This document shows, in pieces, positions 51,605 through 61,296 of a DNA stretch of 64,000 nucleotides. The position numbers and the translations under genes were made by a program. Each line of letters begins with the position of its first letter. Position 1 is the stretch's first letter. Below the pieces are notes generated by a model, which was not told the origin of the DNA, searched no databases, and saw only the letters and a list, made by a program, of their open reading frames with translations. This DNA comes from Limnobaculum zhutongyuii (GTDB taxonomy: Bacteria > Pseudomonadota > Gammaproteobacteria > Enterobacterales > Enterobacteriaceae), in assembly GCF_004295645.1 (NCBI RefSeq), contig NZ_CP034752.1, positions 2,046,001-2,110,000 of the forward strand. Reading direction: 5' to 3'.

Positions 51605-53305
51605 ATGAAAACGCATGGAATTAACGGTGTCAGACCGTTCAGTGCACTGATTGATGCCTGTTGGCGCGAATCCTATACACTTCAACGTTTCCTTAAAGAC
51701 ATTATTGCCGGTATTACCGTAGGGATTATTGCGATCCCACTAGCTATGGTGTTGGCAATCGCCAGCGGTGTACCACCACAATATGGTCTGTATACTTCAG
51801 CCATTGCTGGCATTGTCATTGCCGTTACCGGTGGCTCTCGCTACAGTGTTTCCGGGCCAACCGCTGCTTTTGTTGTCATTCTCTATCCGGTATCCCAGCA
51901 GTTTGGCCTGTCAGGCTTGCTGATTGCCACCCTGATGTCCGGCGTATTTTTGGTGATTATGGGGCTGGCTCGTTTTGGCCGTCTGATTGAATATATTCCG
52001 ATCTCTGTAACCTTAGGCTTTACCTCTGGTATCGGTATTACTATTGCTACCATGCAGATTAAAGATTTCTTTGGCCTGACGCTGGATGTCCCGGAGCACT
52101 ACATAGATAAGGTTGTTGCATTGGCTTCCGCTATGCCAACCATCAGTTGGGCGGATACGCTGATAGCCAGCGTAACTTTAGCGGTGCTGGTACTGTGGCC
52201 CCGTCTGAAATTACGAGTTCCCGGCCACTTACCGGCATTATTGGCCGGAACCGCAGTTATGGCACTGCTCTCCTGGTTTGGTTATTCGGTTGCTACCATT
52301 GGCTCTAAATTTCATTATCTGATGCCTGATGGCAGCAGCGGTCAAGGTATTCCACCGATTCTTCCGCAGTTCGTACTGCCCTGGAACATCCCTGATATCA
52401 GTGGCAAAACATTTGAGCTCAATTGGGATACCATTTCTGCCTTGTTACCTGCTGCATTCTCTATGGCCATGCTAGGGGCGATCGAATCGCTACTCTGTGC
52501 CGTAGTATTAGATGGAATGACCGGTAAAAAGCACCATTCTAACGGTGAATTAATTGGTCAAGGATTAGGTAATTTGACGGCACCATTCTTTGGTGGCATT
52601 ACCGCCACTGCCGCAATTGCCCGCTCCGCGGCTAACGTGCGTGCAGGGGCCAGTTCCCCTGTTTCCGCTATTATTCACTCAATATTGGTGATTATGGCGT
52701 TACTGGTTTTAGCGCCTGCGCTTTCCTACTTGCCTCTGGCGGCTATGTCATCACTGTTGTTGTTAGTGGCATGGAATATGAGTGAAGCGCACAAAGTTAT
52801 CGATATTTTACGTCGTGCACCAAAAGACGACATTATCGTAATGCTGCTGTGTATGAGCCTCACCGTGCTATTCGATATGGTTATCGCCATCACCGTGGGT
52901 ATCGTTCTGGCCTCATTACTGTTTATGCGTCGAATTGCACGTATGACCCGCTTAACGGAAATGACGACAGAATCTACGTCTGACCGTCTAGTGATGCGGG
53001 TTAGCGGTCCATTGTTTTTTGCGGCAGCAGAACGCATCTTTAATGAACTCACCCTGCGAATTGAAAACCAACGTGTGATTATCCTGCAATGGGATGCGGT
53101 GTCTGTACTGGATGCTGGTGGCCTGAGTGCATTTCAGCGGTTTATTGATGTTTTGCCAGAAGGTACTGAATTGATTAACTGTGATATTCAGTATCAGCCA
53201 TTAAAAACGCTGGCTCGGGCGGGTATTAAACCAATTGCCGGTAAGCTGGCGTTCTATGCCTCGATGGAAGAGGCGCTGATGGCAAGTTCCCGAATTCCGG
53301 ATTAA
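51605..53305 (+). CDS. dauA: SulP-family transporter DauA (C4-dicarboxylate uptake)
   Basis: An inner-membrane SulP/SLC26 transporter; E. coli DauA (YchM) carries succinate, aspartate and fumarate. The start at 51605 (MKTHGINGVRPFSALIDACW) gives about 566 residues. The membrane domain includes GITVGIIAIPLAMVLAIASG, SGPTAAFVVILYPVSQQFGL and MLGAIESLLCAVVLDGMTG. The C-terminal STAS domain (about residues 455-560) has GPLFFAAAERIFNEL and LQWDAVSVLDAGGLSAFQRF. In E. coli dauA lies between prs and ychH; here it has been moved to the far side of kdsA. Confidence 0.94.
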   Translation: MKTHGINGVRPFSALIDACWRESYTLQRFLKDIIAGITVGIIAIPLAMVLAIASGVPPQYGLYTSAIAGIVIAVTGGSRYSVSGPTAAFVVILYPVSQQFGLSGLLIATLMSGVFLVIMGLARFGRLIEYIPISVTLGFTSGIGITIATMQIKDFFGLTLDVPEHYIDKVVALASAMPTISWADTLIASVTLAVLVLWPRLKLRVPGHLPALLAGTAVMALLSWFGYSVATIGSKFHYLMPDGSSGQGIPPILPQFVLPWNIPDISGKTFELNWDTISALLPAAFSMAMLGAIESLLCAVVLDGMTGKKHHSNGELIGQGLGNLTAPFFGGITATAAIARSAANVRAGASSPVSAIIHSILVIMALLVLAPALSYLPLAAMSSLLLLVAWNMSEAHKVIDILRRAPKDDIIVMLLCMSLTVLFDMVIAITVGIVLASLLFMRRIARMTRLTEMTTESTSDRLVMRVSGPLFFAAAERIFNELTLRIENQRVIILQWDAVSVLDAGGLSAFQRFIDVLPEGTELINCDIQYQPLKTLARAGIKPIAGKLAFYASMEEALMASSRIPD

Positions 53306-53333
53306 TCGAAAAGATTGGTAATTAATTATTATA

Positions 53334-53356
53334 AAGCCCCGTTTCAAACGGGGCTT
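53334..53356. terminator. Bidirectional intrinsic terminator
   Basis: A perfect 11-bp stem, AAGCCCCGTTT/AAACGGGGCTT, lies between the convergent dauA and yqjC-like genes. Confidence 0.9.
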
Positions 53357-53383
53357 ATCATTTTCACTGATAACATTTATTCG

Positions 53384-53764
53384 TTACAGTGCATTCAGCG
53401 CTTCATCCAGTTCGGCCTCAGCTTTCTGAAGCTTTTTCTGTTTTTTGCTGATTTTGTCAGACTTGCCGGTAGCTTTCGCTTCAGCCAGTTCCTGACGGCG
53501 TTTTTCAACTTTACGTTCTTTATCAGCTATCTTACTCTCTGCATCAGCAATATAGCCATTATTACTACAGTGAGCTTTTACATTGCTTAATGCACGTTCT
53601 AACCCGGCTAAACGATGCGGGTTATTATATTTTTTTGCATATTCTATCTGCTGATTGATTTTCTCCTCTTTTATCGCACAGTAATCTTTACCCGCGTTAG
53701 ATTCCGCTGCAAAGACGGCTGGAGAAATAATTAAAGGAACAATTAAACAGATTTTCTTAAACAT
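53384..53764 (-). CDS. yqjC: DUF1090 periplasmic protein (YqjC-like)
   Basis: A 126-residue secreted protein with signal peptide MFKKICLIVPLIISPAVFAA. The mature part has the DUF1090 features C-A-I-K-E-E-K-I-N-Q-Q-I-E-Y-A, N-P-H-R-L-A-G-L-E-R-A-L and two conserved Cys, and then a long charged coiled-coil (KERKVEKRRQELAEAKATGK, KISKKQKKLQKAEAELDEAL). In E. coli yqjC precedes yqjD and yqjE; here those partners are absent. Its function is unknown. Confidence 0.88.
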   Translation of the reverse strand: MFKKICLIVPLIISPAVFAAESNAGKDYCAIKEEKINQQIEYAKKYNNPHRLAGLERALSNVKAHCSNNGYIADAESKIADKERKVEKRRQELAEAKATGKSDKISKKQKKLQKAEAELDEALNAL

Positions 53765-53999
53765 ATGCTATCTCCCTGGAAAGCAATTAATTATTCTCAA
53801 CCCTTTGAGAATTTGGGGATAATAACACGCAAAAACCGGTTATCAAGCCATTGAAACAATTAGTAGCACTTACTGAAAGATTCTTAACTCAGCTTAATAA
53901 AAATATAACGAAAAAACCTTGTAGATCGAAAACAAATAATAGAAAGCATCAAGATTAATGCGTGTCAGGAAAATAATATAAATTATTTCATGTAAAAAT

Positions 54000-54023
54000 A
54001 AAGGAGAGCCATGGCTCTCCTTT
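54000..54023 (-). terminator. Terminator of the hemA-prfA-prmC-sirB-kdsA unit
   Basis: A perfect 24-bp palindrome, AAAGGAGAGCCA/TGGCTCTCCTTT, is followed on the minus strand by a T-rich run, 22 bp beyond the kdsA stop. Confidence 0.88.
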
Positions 54024-54045
54024 ATCGGTTAAGTCTCAGTAAATA

Positions 54046-54900
54046 TTAGTTAGTGGTATCCAGCTCCGGAAAGCTCTTAACCAGTTCATCAATGGCTTTC
54101 ATCTGGGCCAGGAACGGCTCCAGCTTATCCAACGGTAGCGCTGAAGGACCGTCACATTTGGCATGTGCAGGATCCGGATGTGCCTCAATAAACAGACCTG
54201 CAATACCAACCGCCATACCGGAGCGAGCCAGTTCAGCAACCTGAGCGCGACGACCACCAGAGGCAGCACCAAATGGGTCACGACACTGTAAGGCATGAGT
54301 GACATCAAAAATCACCGGGTGGCCGCCTGTTGCCTGCTTCATTACGTTGAAGCCCAGCATATCCACAACCAGATTGTCATAACCAAAATTACTACCGCGA
54401 TCGCAGAGAATAACCTGATCGTTGCCGCCTTCTTTAAATTTATCGACAATATTTCCCATCTGACCTGGGCTAACAAACTGCGGTTTTTTAACGTTAATCA
54501 CCGCACCAGTACGCGCCATAGCTTCAACCAAATCGGTCTGACGGGCAAGGAATGCTGGTAACTGGATGACGTCAACCACATCGGCTACCGGTTGGGCCTG
54601 CCAGCTTTCATGTACATCAGTAATGATTTTTACACCAAACGCCTGTTTCAGTTCCTGAAAAATTTTCCTCCCCTCTTCCAGACCCGGGCCACGGTAAGAG
54701 TGAATAGAAGAGCGATTGGCTTTGTCAAAAGAGGCTTTAAAGACATAAGGGATGCCTAGCTTTTGAGTAACGGTAACGTAATGTTCACAAATACGCATCG
54801 CCAGATCCCGTGACTCCAGCACGTTCATACCGCCAAACAGGACAAATGGCAGGTCGTTAGCTACCTTGATGTCACCAATTTTAACTACTTTCTGACTCAT
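54046..54900 (-). CDS. kdsA: 3-deoxy-8-phosphooctulonate (KDO-8-P) synthase
   Basis: Condenses arabinose 5-phosphate with phosphoenolpyruvate to make KDO-8-P for lipopolysaccharide. The length is 284 residues, as in E. coli. Conserved blocks are FVLFGGMNVLESRDLAMRIC, FKASFDKANRSSIHSYRGPG, VIQLPAFLARQTDLVEAMAR, CDRGSNFGYDNLVVDM, FDVTHALQCRDPFGAASGGR and FIEAHPDPAHAKCDGPSALP. It is the last gene of the hemA-to-kdsA run and is followed by a terminator. Confidence 0.97.
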   Translation of the reverse strand: MSQKVVKIGDIKVANDLPFVLFGGMNVLESRDLAMRICEHYVTVTQKLGIPYVFKASFDKANRSSIHSYRGPGLEEGRKIFQELKQAFGVKIITDVHESWQAQPVADVVDVIQLPAFLARQTDLVEAMARTGAVINVKKPQFVSPGQMGNIVDKFKEGGNDQVILCDRGSNFGYDNLVVDMLGFNVMKQATGGHPVIFDVTHALQCRDPFGAASGGRRAQVAELARSGMAVGIAGLFIEAHPDPAHAKCDGPSALPLDKLEPFLAQMKAIDELVKSFPELDTTN

Positions 54901-54957
54901 GCTGTCTTTTCCTTAATCTCTTGATTAACAGATTTAACTGCCGCCATTGACCGCATC

Positions 54958-55773
54958 TTAATGAAGCGTAACGGTGTTTTGTTCAATATTGTTCAGCTGT
55001 AACTTTATAATCTCAGTCACCGGATCTTCCGGGCACTGCTCAACAAAATAATTCAAATCTTTTGCTGCAATGTGGTTGCACTCAAGTTGTGCATAAATTA
55101 AACCACGATCGCGAATCTCATAGGGGTCTTCCGGGTCAAAGCTCAGGGCCAGTTCACTGGCTCTCAGGGCGAGCTCCGGCTTATTCTCCTGCATTAATGC
55201 CCCCTTAAGAGAACCCAACAACCGTATAATAATCTGGCTGTTTTCGGCATCACTCAGGTCATCATTAGTCAATTTGGCGCTAATGCCTAAATGCCCTTTC
55301 AGCCAGACATCCAGAATATGACTGGTTAGTGTCTCACCATTCAGTGGGTTAATCACCCAACTGTCACCATCCAACCATTCCGCTTTAATCAGCAACTGGG
55401 TTGGGAAAATCACCGGATAAAGAGGAATACCCAATCGATTAGCAATATACATCAATATCAGACCTAATGATGAAGGCGCTCCCTGATGGGTTTTTAGCAC
55501 TTTATCTAACCATAAGGTATCTGACAAATTGTAAACCCCACCTGCACCGCCAAATCCCCAGGTATGGTAGAACAACTCCAGTAACTGCTCGAGCTGTAGG
55601 TCTGCATCCAGATCTTCAGCGATAAGGCCTCTGGCCTTTTCTGCTAACTGGTCTAATTCATAACGAACCTGATCTTCCGGAAAATCATCACGAATTAAAC
55701 GGGTAATCAGGTAAATACCTTCACTTAACGGATGACTGTTAAACTCAAAATCAGTGATGCTTCCGCGCTTCAT
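54958..55773 (-). CDS. sirB1: SirB1 family protein (transglutaminase-like and TPR)
   Basis: A 271-residue protein of the SirB1/YchA family. The N-terminal region with LDQLAEKARGLIAEDLDADL and FGGAGGVYNLSDTLWLDKVL (the Cys of true transglutaminases is not seen) is followed by QGAPSSLGLILMYIANRLGI and a C-terminal tetratricopeptide part (ALRASELALSFDPEDPYEIR). The role is not established. It overlaps sirB2 and precedes kdsA, as in E. coli. Confidence 0.9.
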   Translation of the reverse strand: MKRGSITDFEFNSHPLSEGIYLITRLIRDDFPEDQVRYELDQLAEKARGLIAEDLDADLQLEQLLELFYHTWGFGGAGGVYNLSDTLWLDKVLKTHQGAPSSLGLILMYIANRLGIPLYPVIFPTQLLIKAEWLDGDSWVINPLNGETLTSHILDVWLKGHLGISAKLTNDDLSDAENSQIIIRLLGSLKGALMQENKPELALRASELALSFDPEDPYEIRDRGLIYAQLECNHIAAKDLNYFVEQCPEDPVTEIIKLQLNNIEQNTVTLH

Positions 55774-56162
55774 GCATACCCCATAAATAACGGCATTTTA
55801 CTTGTCGCTAATGTAACTATCAGATACAGGCAGAGTATCGCAGCCATAAAGGCTACCGATTTCACCATCTGACTCCGATCTCGTTTTCCCAGAGCGATAT
55901 ATCCCAAAACAATATAAATCACTACGGCTATCAGCTTTTCAGTTAACCAGGTTCCCTGAACAGAGAATGGATAAAAGTGGGTAATAAAGATTAACACTAC
56001 ACCGGTGCCGAATAGAATAGTGTCATTCAGATGAGGTGCAATCTTGATCCAGCGTTGCTGCATAATGGCAGAGCCACGCCACTTCCAGTAAAAACGCAAA
56101 ATAAACAGCACAATACTGATTACTGCGGTGAGAACATGTAAATGTTTTAACCATATGTACAT
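55770..56162 (-). CDS. sirB2: SirB2 family inner membrane protein
   Basis: The 130-residue membrane protein has four predicted helices (VLTAVISIVLFILRFYWKW, LFGTGVVLIFITHFYPF, LIAVVIYIVLGYIALGK, FMAAILCLYLIVTLATSK), matching SirB2/YchQ. Its function is unknown. It overlaps sirB1 by 4 bp and lies 48 bp after prmC, the conserved enterobacterial order. Confidence 0.9.
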   Translation of the reverse strand: MYIWLKHLHVLTAVISIVLFILRFYWKWRGSAIMQQRWIKIAPHLNDTILFGTGVVLIFITHFYPFSVQGTWLTEKLIAVVIYIVLGYIALGKRDRSQMVKSVAFMAAILCLYLIVTLATSKMPLFMGYA

Positions 56163-56210
56163 ATAAAGCTGTTCCTGTTTATTTGGTGTCCGAACGGTGA
56201 TATTTCAAGT

Positions 56211-57047
56211 TTAATGTTTAAACCAGCGCCCCAGAGTAACTCGTTCATTTCCGCCATAATCCTGATGGGTAGCGATCAATTCAAAACCCCGCTGTTTAAA
56301 CAGCGTTCGAACCTGCTCCCCCTGCGTCCAACCGTGTTCAAGTAATAGCCAACCGCCAGGTTTAAGGTAATCCGGAGCCTGTTCAATAATATGGTTTAAA
56401 TCAGCAAAGCCCTGCTGTGCGGCAATTAGCGCGCTGTTTGGTTCATAACGCACATCTCCCTGACTTAAATGCGGATCGCTTTCATCAATATAGGGCGGAT
56501 TACTGACGATCATATCAAAATAAGCGTCATTCAGTGGCTCAAACCAATCGCCCTGAACAAAATGGACGTTGTTAATATTCAGATTATCTGCATTATCTTG
56601 CGCCAGCGAGACGGCTTCCGCCTGATAGTCAATACCGGTCACTGAACTGTCGGGACGTTCATGACCTAACGCCAGTGCAATAGCGCCGGTTCCGGTACCT
56701 AAATCCAGAATATCGCAATCGATCGTGGGTAAACGTTCTAATGCTAACTCTACTAACTTCTCGGTATCCGGACGGGGAATCAAGGTTACCGGTGAAACCT
56801 TCAACAGCAGCGACCAGAATTCACGGGAACCAACCAGATAGGCAATAGGTTCTCCCTGTAGCCTGCGGCACAATAGCTCGTCAAGACGAGATTGCTGATC
56901 GGCATCCAGCTCAGTTTCGCTAAACGCCATCAGAAATGTACGCGTTTTTCCTGTCACATGCCCCAACAGGATTTCCGCATCCCGCTTTGGACTGTCACCG
57001 CCGGTTAATTTGGCGATGGCTTGCTCTAACCATTGATTAAATGTCAT
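56211..57047 (-). CDS. prmC: Peptide chain release factor N5-glutamine methyltransferase
   Basis: Methylates the glutamine of the GGQ motif in release factors RF1 and RF2. The length is 278 residues. The catalytic NPPY motif is in FDMIVSNPPYIDESDPHL, the SAM motif is DILDLGTGTGAIALALGHER and the N-terminal helical domain has RRLQGEPIAYLVGSREFWSL. Its target prfA is directly upstream (9 bp), a functional pairing conserved across bacteria. Confidence 0.97.
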   Translation of the reverse strand: MTFNQWLEQAIAKLTGGDSPKRDAEILLGHVTGKTRTFLMAFSETELDADQQSRLDELLCRRLQGEPIAYLVGSREFWSLLLKVSPVTLIPRPDTEKLVELALERLPTIDCDILDLGTGTGAIALALGHERPDSSVTGIDYQAEAVSLAQDNADNLNINNVHFVQGDWFEPLNDAYFDMIVSNPPYIDESDPHLSQGDVRYEPNSALIAAQQGFADLNHIIEQAPDYLKPGGWLLLEHGWTQGEQVRTLFKQRGFELIATHQDYGGNERVTLGRWFKH

Positions 57048-57056
57048 GGTGTCAAA

Positions 57057-58142
57057 TTATGCATCCTGCTCAGATAACGCTGCCAGTTGGTCAGCCTGAT
57101 ATTCCTGAACAATAGGTTGAATTAGCATATCCAGCTTCCCTTCCATCACTTCATCTAAACGGTAAACCGTCAGGTTGATACGATGGTCAGTCACCCGACC
57201 CTGAGGAAAGTTATAGGTACGATTACGGTCAGAACGGTCACCGGTACCCAATAAGTTACGACGCGTTGACGCCTCTTCAGACTGACGCTTTTGCATTTCG
57301 GCTGCGCGAATACGTGCACCTAATACTGATAACGCTTTAGCTTTGTTTTTGTGTTGAGAACGCTCGTCCTGACACTCCACCACAATACCGGTTGGTAAGT
57401 GGGTTATTCGGATAGCGGAGTCAGTGGTGTTAACGTGCTGTCCACCCGCACCAGAAGAGCGGAAAGTATCAATTTTCAGGTCCGCCGGGTTAATATCCGG
57501 CAACTCTGCTTCTGGAATTTCAGGCATCACCGCAACCGTACAGGCAGACGTATGAATACGCCCCTGAGATTCCGTTTCTGGTACGCGCTGTACCCGATGG
57601 CCGCCAGACTCGAACTTAAGTTGGCCATACACACCATCGCCGGTTACTTTGGCAATAATCTCTTTATAGCCACCGTGCTCACCATCGTTAGCACTCATAA
57701 TCTCGACACGCCAGCGACGAGATTCGGCATAGCGGCTATACATACGGAATAGATCGCCGGCAAAAATTGCCGCTTCATCACCGCCGGTTCCGGCCCTGAC
57801 TTCAAGATAACAGTTGCGTTCATCATCAGGATCTTTCGGTAACAACAATACCTGAAGCTGCTGTTCCAGCGTTTCAATTTGCTGTTTGGCCTCATCGATC
57901 TCTTCCTGAGCCATTTCGCGCATTTCAGGGTCAGCCAACATCATTTCGGCTGCAACCAAGTCCTCTTGTACTTTCTGCCACTGACGAAAACAGTTGGTAA
58001 CATCTTCCAGTTGTGCGTATTCCCGTGAAAGCGCACGGAATCTGTCCTGATCGGCGATAACAGACGCATCACCCAGATGTGCCTGTACTTCTTCGTGACG
58101 CTCTTGTAATGCTTCTAATTTAGCAACAATAGAAGGTTTCAT
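57057..58142 (-). CDS. prfA: Peptide chain release factor 1
   Basis: Terminates translation at UAG and UAA. The 361-residue protein has the GGQ catalytic loop in TFRSSGAGGQHVNTTDSAIR and the codon-recognition region around RVPETESQGRIHTSACTVAV. DERSQHKNKAKALSVLGARI is another release-factor block. It lies between hemA (37 bp upstream) and prmC. Confidence 0.98.
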   Translation of the reverse strand: MKPSIVAKLEALQERHEEVQAHLGDASVIADQDRFRALSREYAQLEDVTNCFRQWQKVQEDLVAAEMMLADPEMREMAQEEIDEAKQQIETLEQQLQVLLLPKDPDDERNCYLEVRAGTGGDEAAIFAGDLFRMYSRYAESRRWRVEIMSANDGEHGGYKEIIAKVTGDGVYGQLKFESGGHRVQRVPETESQGRIHTSACTVAVMPEIPEAELPDINPADLKIDTFRSSGAGGQHVNTTDSAIRITHLPTGIVVECQDERSQHKNKAKALSVLGARIRAAEMQKRQSEEASTRRNLLGTGDRSDRNRTYNFPQGRVTDHRINLTVYRLDEVMEGKLDMLIQPIVQEYQADQLAALSEQDA

Positions 58143-58179
58143 GCGTGGCTAAACACCTTGTGAATAAAATAAAAGAAAA

Positions 58180-59442
58180 CTAATACTGATCCAGCCCGAG
58201 GCTGTCACGTAATACATTCAATTGTTCCAGATCGCCGCTGCTTGCCGCTTTCTGGAGAGATTTGGTTGGTGCGTGAATAAGACGGTTGGTGAGCTTATGC
58301 GCCAGTTCGTTAATGGTACTTTCAACATCAGCCCCCTGTTCAATAGAGGATAAGGCCTTTTCTACTAATTCTTCCCGAATACCATCCGCCATTGACCGGT
58401 AATCCCGAATAGAAGAGACGGCTGACTGCGATCGCATCCATGCCATAAAGTTGGCGCTTTCCTGCTGAACAATATCTTCAGCCTGAACAGCAGCCGCTTT
58501 ACGCTGTGATAAATTGTGCTCAATAATCGCATGTAAATCGTCAACGGTATAAAGATAGACGTTTGACAGATCACCCACTTCAGGTTCGATATCACGCGGT
58601 ACCGCAATATCGATAAATAACATTGGCTGATTACGGCGTGCTTTCAGCGAGCGCTCAACCATACCTTTACCAATAATAGGTAACGGACTGGCGGTTGAAC
58701 TGATAACTATATCCGCTTTATATAAGCGTTCATCAATTTCAGGTAGGGTGATAACGTCAGCCTGAACTTCATCCGCCAACTGTTGCGCTCTTTCGCGTGT
58801 ACGATTGGCAATCACCATCTTTTTAACTTGATGTTCGCGTAAATAACGCGCCACCAACTCAATGGTTTCACCGGCGCCGACCAGCAATACATTCACGTCG
58901 CTCATGGATTCGAAAATCTGGCGCGCCAGCGTACAGGCGGCAAAAGCAACCGACACCGCACTGGAACCAATTTCGGTTTCGGTACGAACGCGCTTTGCTA
59001 CAGAGAATGATTTTTGGAATAAGCGCTCAAGCTCGGTATTTAACTTACGGTGTTCCTGCGACTCGGCAAAAGCCTTCTTCACCTGCCCCAATATCTGAGG
59101 TTCACCCAGTACCAGAGAGTCCAAGCCGCTGGCAACACGCATTAGGTGGTTAACGGCATCAGAATCCTGATGCCAGTACAGACTTTTAGTTAATTCTTCT
59201 GGCGATAACTGATGATACTGGCATAACCATTTAATGAGCTGTTGCAGCGTATTTTCATCCTGCTCAACGCTTAAATACAGCTCGGTTCGGTTGCACGTAG
59301 ACAACACAACACCGCCCTGCACCAAAGGTTGTTGGTGCAGGCTTTGCAATGCATCACCTAATGTATCCGGGGAAAAGGTAACCTTTTCCCTCAATGATAC
59401 TGGGGCAGTTTTATGATTGATTCCAAGTGCAAACAGCGTCAT
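58180..59442 (-). CDS. hemA: Glutamyl-tRNA reductase
   Basis: First committed enzyme of C5-pathway tetrapyrrole synthesis: reduces glutamyl-tRNA to glutamate-1-semialdehyde with NADPH. It has 420 residues. The nucleophilic Cys is in VVLSTCNRTELYLS; GLDSLVLGEPQILGQVKKAF and VLLVGAGETIELVARYLRE (NADPH-binding) follow, and a C-terminal dimerisation helix ends the protein. It is transcribed divergently from lolB, the conserved arrangement, and heads the hemA-prfA-prmC-sirB2-sirB1-kdsA run. Confidence 0.98.
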   Translation of the reverse strand: MTLFALGINHKTAPVSLREKVTFSPDTLGDALQSLHQQPLVQGGVVLSTCNRTELYLSVEQDENTLQQLIKWLCQYHQLSPEELTKSLYWHQDSDAVNHLMRVASGLDSLVLGEPQILGQVKKAFAESQEHRKLNTELERLFQKSFSVAKRVRTETEIGSSAVSVAFAACTLARQIFESMSDVNVLLVGAGETIELVARYLREHQVKKMVIANRTRERAQQLADEVQADVITLPEIDERLYKADIVISSTASPLPIIGKGMVERSLKARRNQPMLFIDIAVPRDIEPEVGDLSNVYLYTVDDLHAIIEHNLSQRKAAAVQAEDIVQQESANFMAWMRSQSAVSSIRDYRSMADGIREELVEKALSSIEQGADVESTINELAHKLTNRLIHAPTKSLQKAASSGDLEQLNVLRDSLGLDQY

Positions 59443-59680
59443 GAAATAGTTATAGTTATTTTAGATTCTCAGTTGAATCGGTATTTCGTTGGCATATTCT
59501 ACTTGATGCTGACTACCAATAAAAGTCACTACTTATCGTGAGAGTGCGTTTGCAGGATTTATCAGCATAAAACAGATATACTTTATGCCATTAATTTTAC
59601 CCGTAATAACAATCCGATTGACGTTTTACCTTAAGGTCATTAGCGTTATCGGTTATCGACAGGATCCCGGCGAGAACATC

Positions 59681-60307
59681 ATGACATTTATACGGACTTC
59701 TACTTTTCTAAAACTGATCCCTTTAGCCAGCGTATTTCTGACTGCCTGTACATTAACCGGTCAACAGGGTACGGCGGTTTCGCCCTCTTCTCCTGAGTGG
59801 CAGAAACATCAACAGCAGGTTACGGCGCTGACTCAATATCAAACTCGTGGTGCTTTTGCTTATCTTTCATCTGAACAGAAAGTGTACGCCCGATTTTTTT
59901 GGCAGCAGCAGAATCCCGATCAATACCGTTTAGTATTGACCAACCCATTAGGTAATACCGTTATGGAGCTAAACGTTCAGCCGGGTCTGGTACAGTTAAC
60001 CGACGATCAAGGCCAACGCTATGTCAGCGATGATGCCGAGAAGATGATCCAGGAACTAACGGGAATGACTATTCCACTAAACAATATGCGTAAGTGGATG
60101 CTTGGCCTGCCGGCTGATGCCAAAAATTACACGTTAACGCCAGAAGCTCGTCTGCATAAAGTAACCCTGGAGCAAAACGGACAAACCTGGACCGTTGATT
60201 ACCAGGCTTATAATCAGGACGTTCAACCCGCACTACCGAGCCGTCTGGAAATATCCCATGATGAAGAACGTATTAAGCTGAAGATGGACAACTGGACACT
60301 GCAATGA
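59681..60307 (+). CDS. lolB: Outer-membrane lipoprotein receptor LolB
   Basis: Receives lipoproteins from the periplasmic carrier LolA and inserts them in the outer membrane. The start at 59681 (MTFIRTSTFLKLIPLASVFL) gives 208 residues with lipobox LTAC. Family blocks are YQTRGAFAYLSSEQKVYARF, RLVLTNPLGNTVMELNVQPG and the W-M-L-G-L-P-A-D element. The frame upstream to 59585 is unlikely to be coding. It overlaps ispE by 4 bp (ATGA). Confidence 0.96.
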   Translation: MTFIRTSTFLKLIPLASVFLTACTLTGQQGTAVSPSSPEWQKHQQQVTALTQYQTRGAFAYLSSEQKVYARFFWQQQNPDQYRLVLTNPLGNTVMELNVQPGLVQLTDDQGQRYVSDDAEKMIQELTGMTIPLNNMRKWMLGLPADAKNYTLTPEARLHKVTLEQNGQTWTVDYQAYNQDVQPALPSRLEISHDEERIKLKMDNWTLQ

Positions 60308-61146
60308 TGGTTGACTGGCCTTCACCCGCCAAACTGAATTTGTTTTTGTATATTAATGGCCGTCGCCCTGACGGCTATCACGATTTACAAACACTGTTTC
60401 AGTTTCTTGATTATGGCGATACGCTTAATTTCGCACCACGTCAGGATGAGCAAATTGTATTGTTAACGCCAATTGATGGCGTTCCTGATGAGCAAAACTT
60501 AATTATACGTGCAGCCCGAATGTTACAACAGTTCAGTAACTGTCAGGTTGGCGCCGATATTTCCATTAGCAAAATTTTGCCCATGGGCGGTGGTCTTGGC
60601 GGCGGTTCCTCTAATGCAGCAACGGTACTGGTCGCCCTCAATCACTTGTGGAAATGCGGACTGACAACAGAACAATTGTGCAAAATTGGATTAACTCTCG
60701 GTGCTGATGTTCCGGTATTTATTTATGGATATGCGGCTTTTGCTGAAGGCGTTGGTGAAAAATTACAACCTGCTCAACCAAAAGAAAAATGGTATTTAGT
60801 TGCTCATCCGGGTATACATATTCCCACACCCTTTATCTTTAACGATCAGGAGCTGGTTAGAAATACGCCAAAACGTACTCTTACCACCCTTTTAGCCTCA
60901 CCTTTTTTAAATGATTGTGAACCAATCGCAAGAAAAAGGTTCCCCGAGGTTGAACAGCTCATTTCTTGGCTGTTAGAATATGCCCCATCACGTTTAACGG
61001 GAACAGGTGCTTGTGTATTTTCGGAATTCGATACGCAGGCGGCGGCTGTTGACGTGTTAAAACAAGCCCCTGAGTGGTTACATGGTTTTGTTGCGCAAGG
61101 TGTCAATACCTCACCGTTGCAAGCTGTACTCTCAAGGCAAGAATGA
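60304..61146 (+). CDS. ispE: 4-diphosphocytidyl-2-C-methyl-D-erythritol kinase
   Basis: GHMP kinase of the MEP isoprenoid pathway. It has 280 residues, with WPSPAKLNLFLYINGRRPDG at the N-terminus (catalytic Lys), the ATP-binding loop PMGGGLGGGSSNAATVLVAL, LGADVPVFIYGYAAFAEGVG and the C-terminal GTGACVFSEF. It is translationally coupled to lolB. A ~150-bp gap separates it from prs, which probably has its own promoter. Confidence 0.97.
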   Translation: MMVDWPSPAKLNLFLYINGRRPDGYHDLQTLFQFLDYGDTLNFAPRQDEQIVLLTPIDGVPDEQNLIIRAARMLQQFSNCQVGADISISKILPMGGGLGGGSSNAATVLVALNHLWKCGLTTEQLCKIGLTLGADVPVFIYGYAAFAEGVGEKLQPAQPKEKWYLVAHPGIHIPTPFIFNDQELVRNTPKRTLTTLLASPFLNDCEPIARKRFPEVEQLISWLLEYAPSRLTGTGACVFSEFDTQAAAVDVLKQAPEWLHGFVAQGVNTSPLQAVLSRQE

Positions 61147-61296
61147 GCACTACTTTAAATGTTGTAACCAAAGCTATTCTGGAGTCAGCCCTGTTTACAG
61201 CATTTTGTGGTCTCTATTTCCGTATATCATCAATGGGTCAGCTCTATCCCTGCCCGCGATGATATCTTATCTGGATGCAAGCCTGAGGTTCTTCTC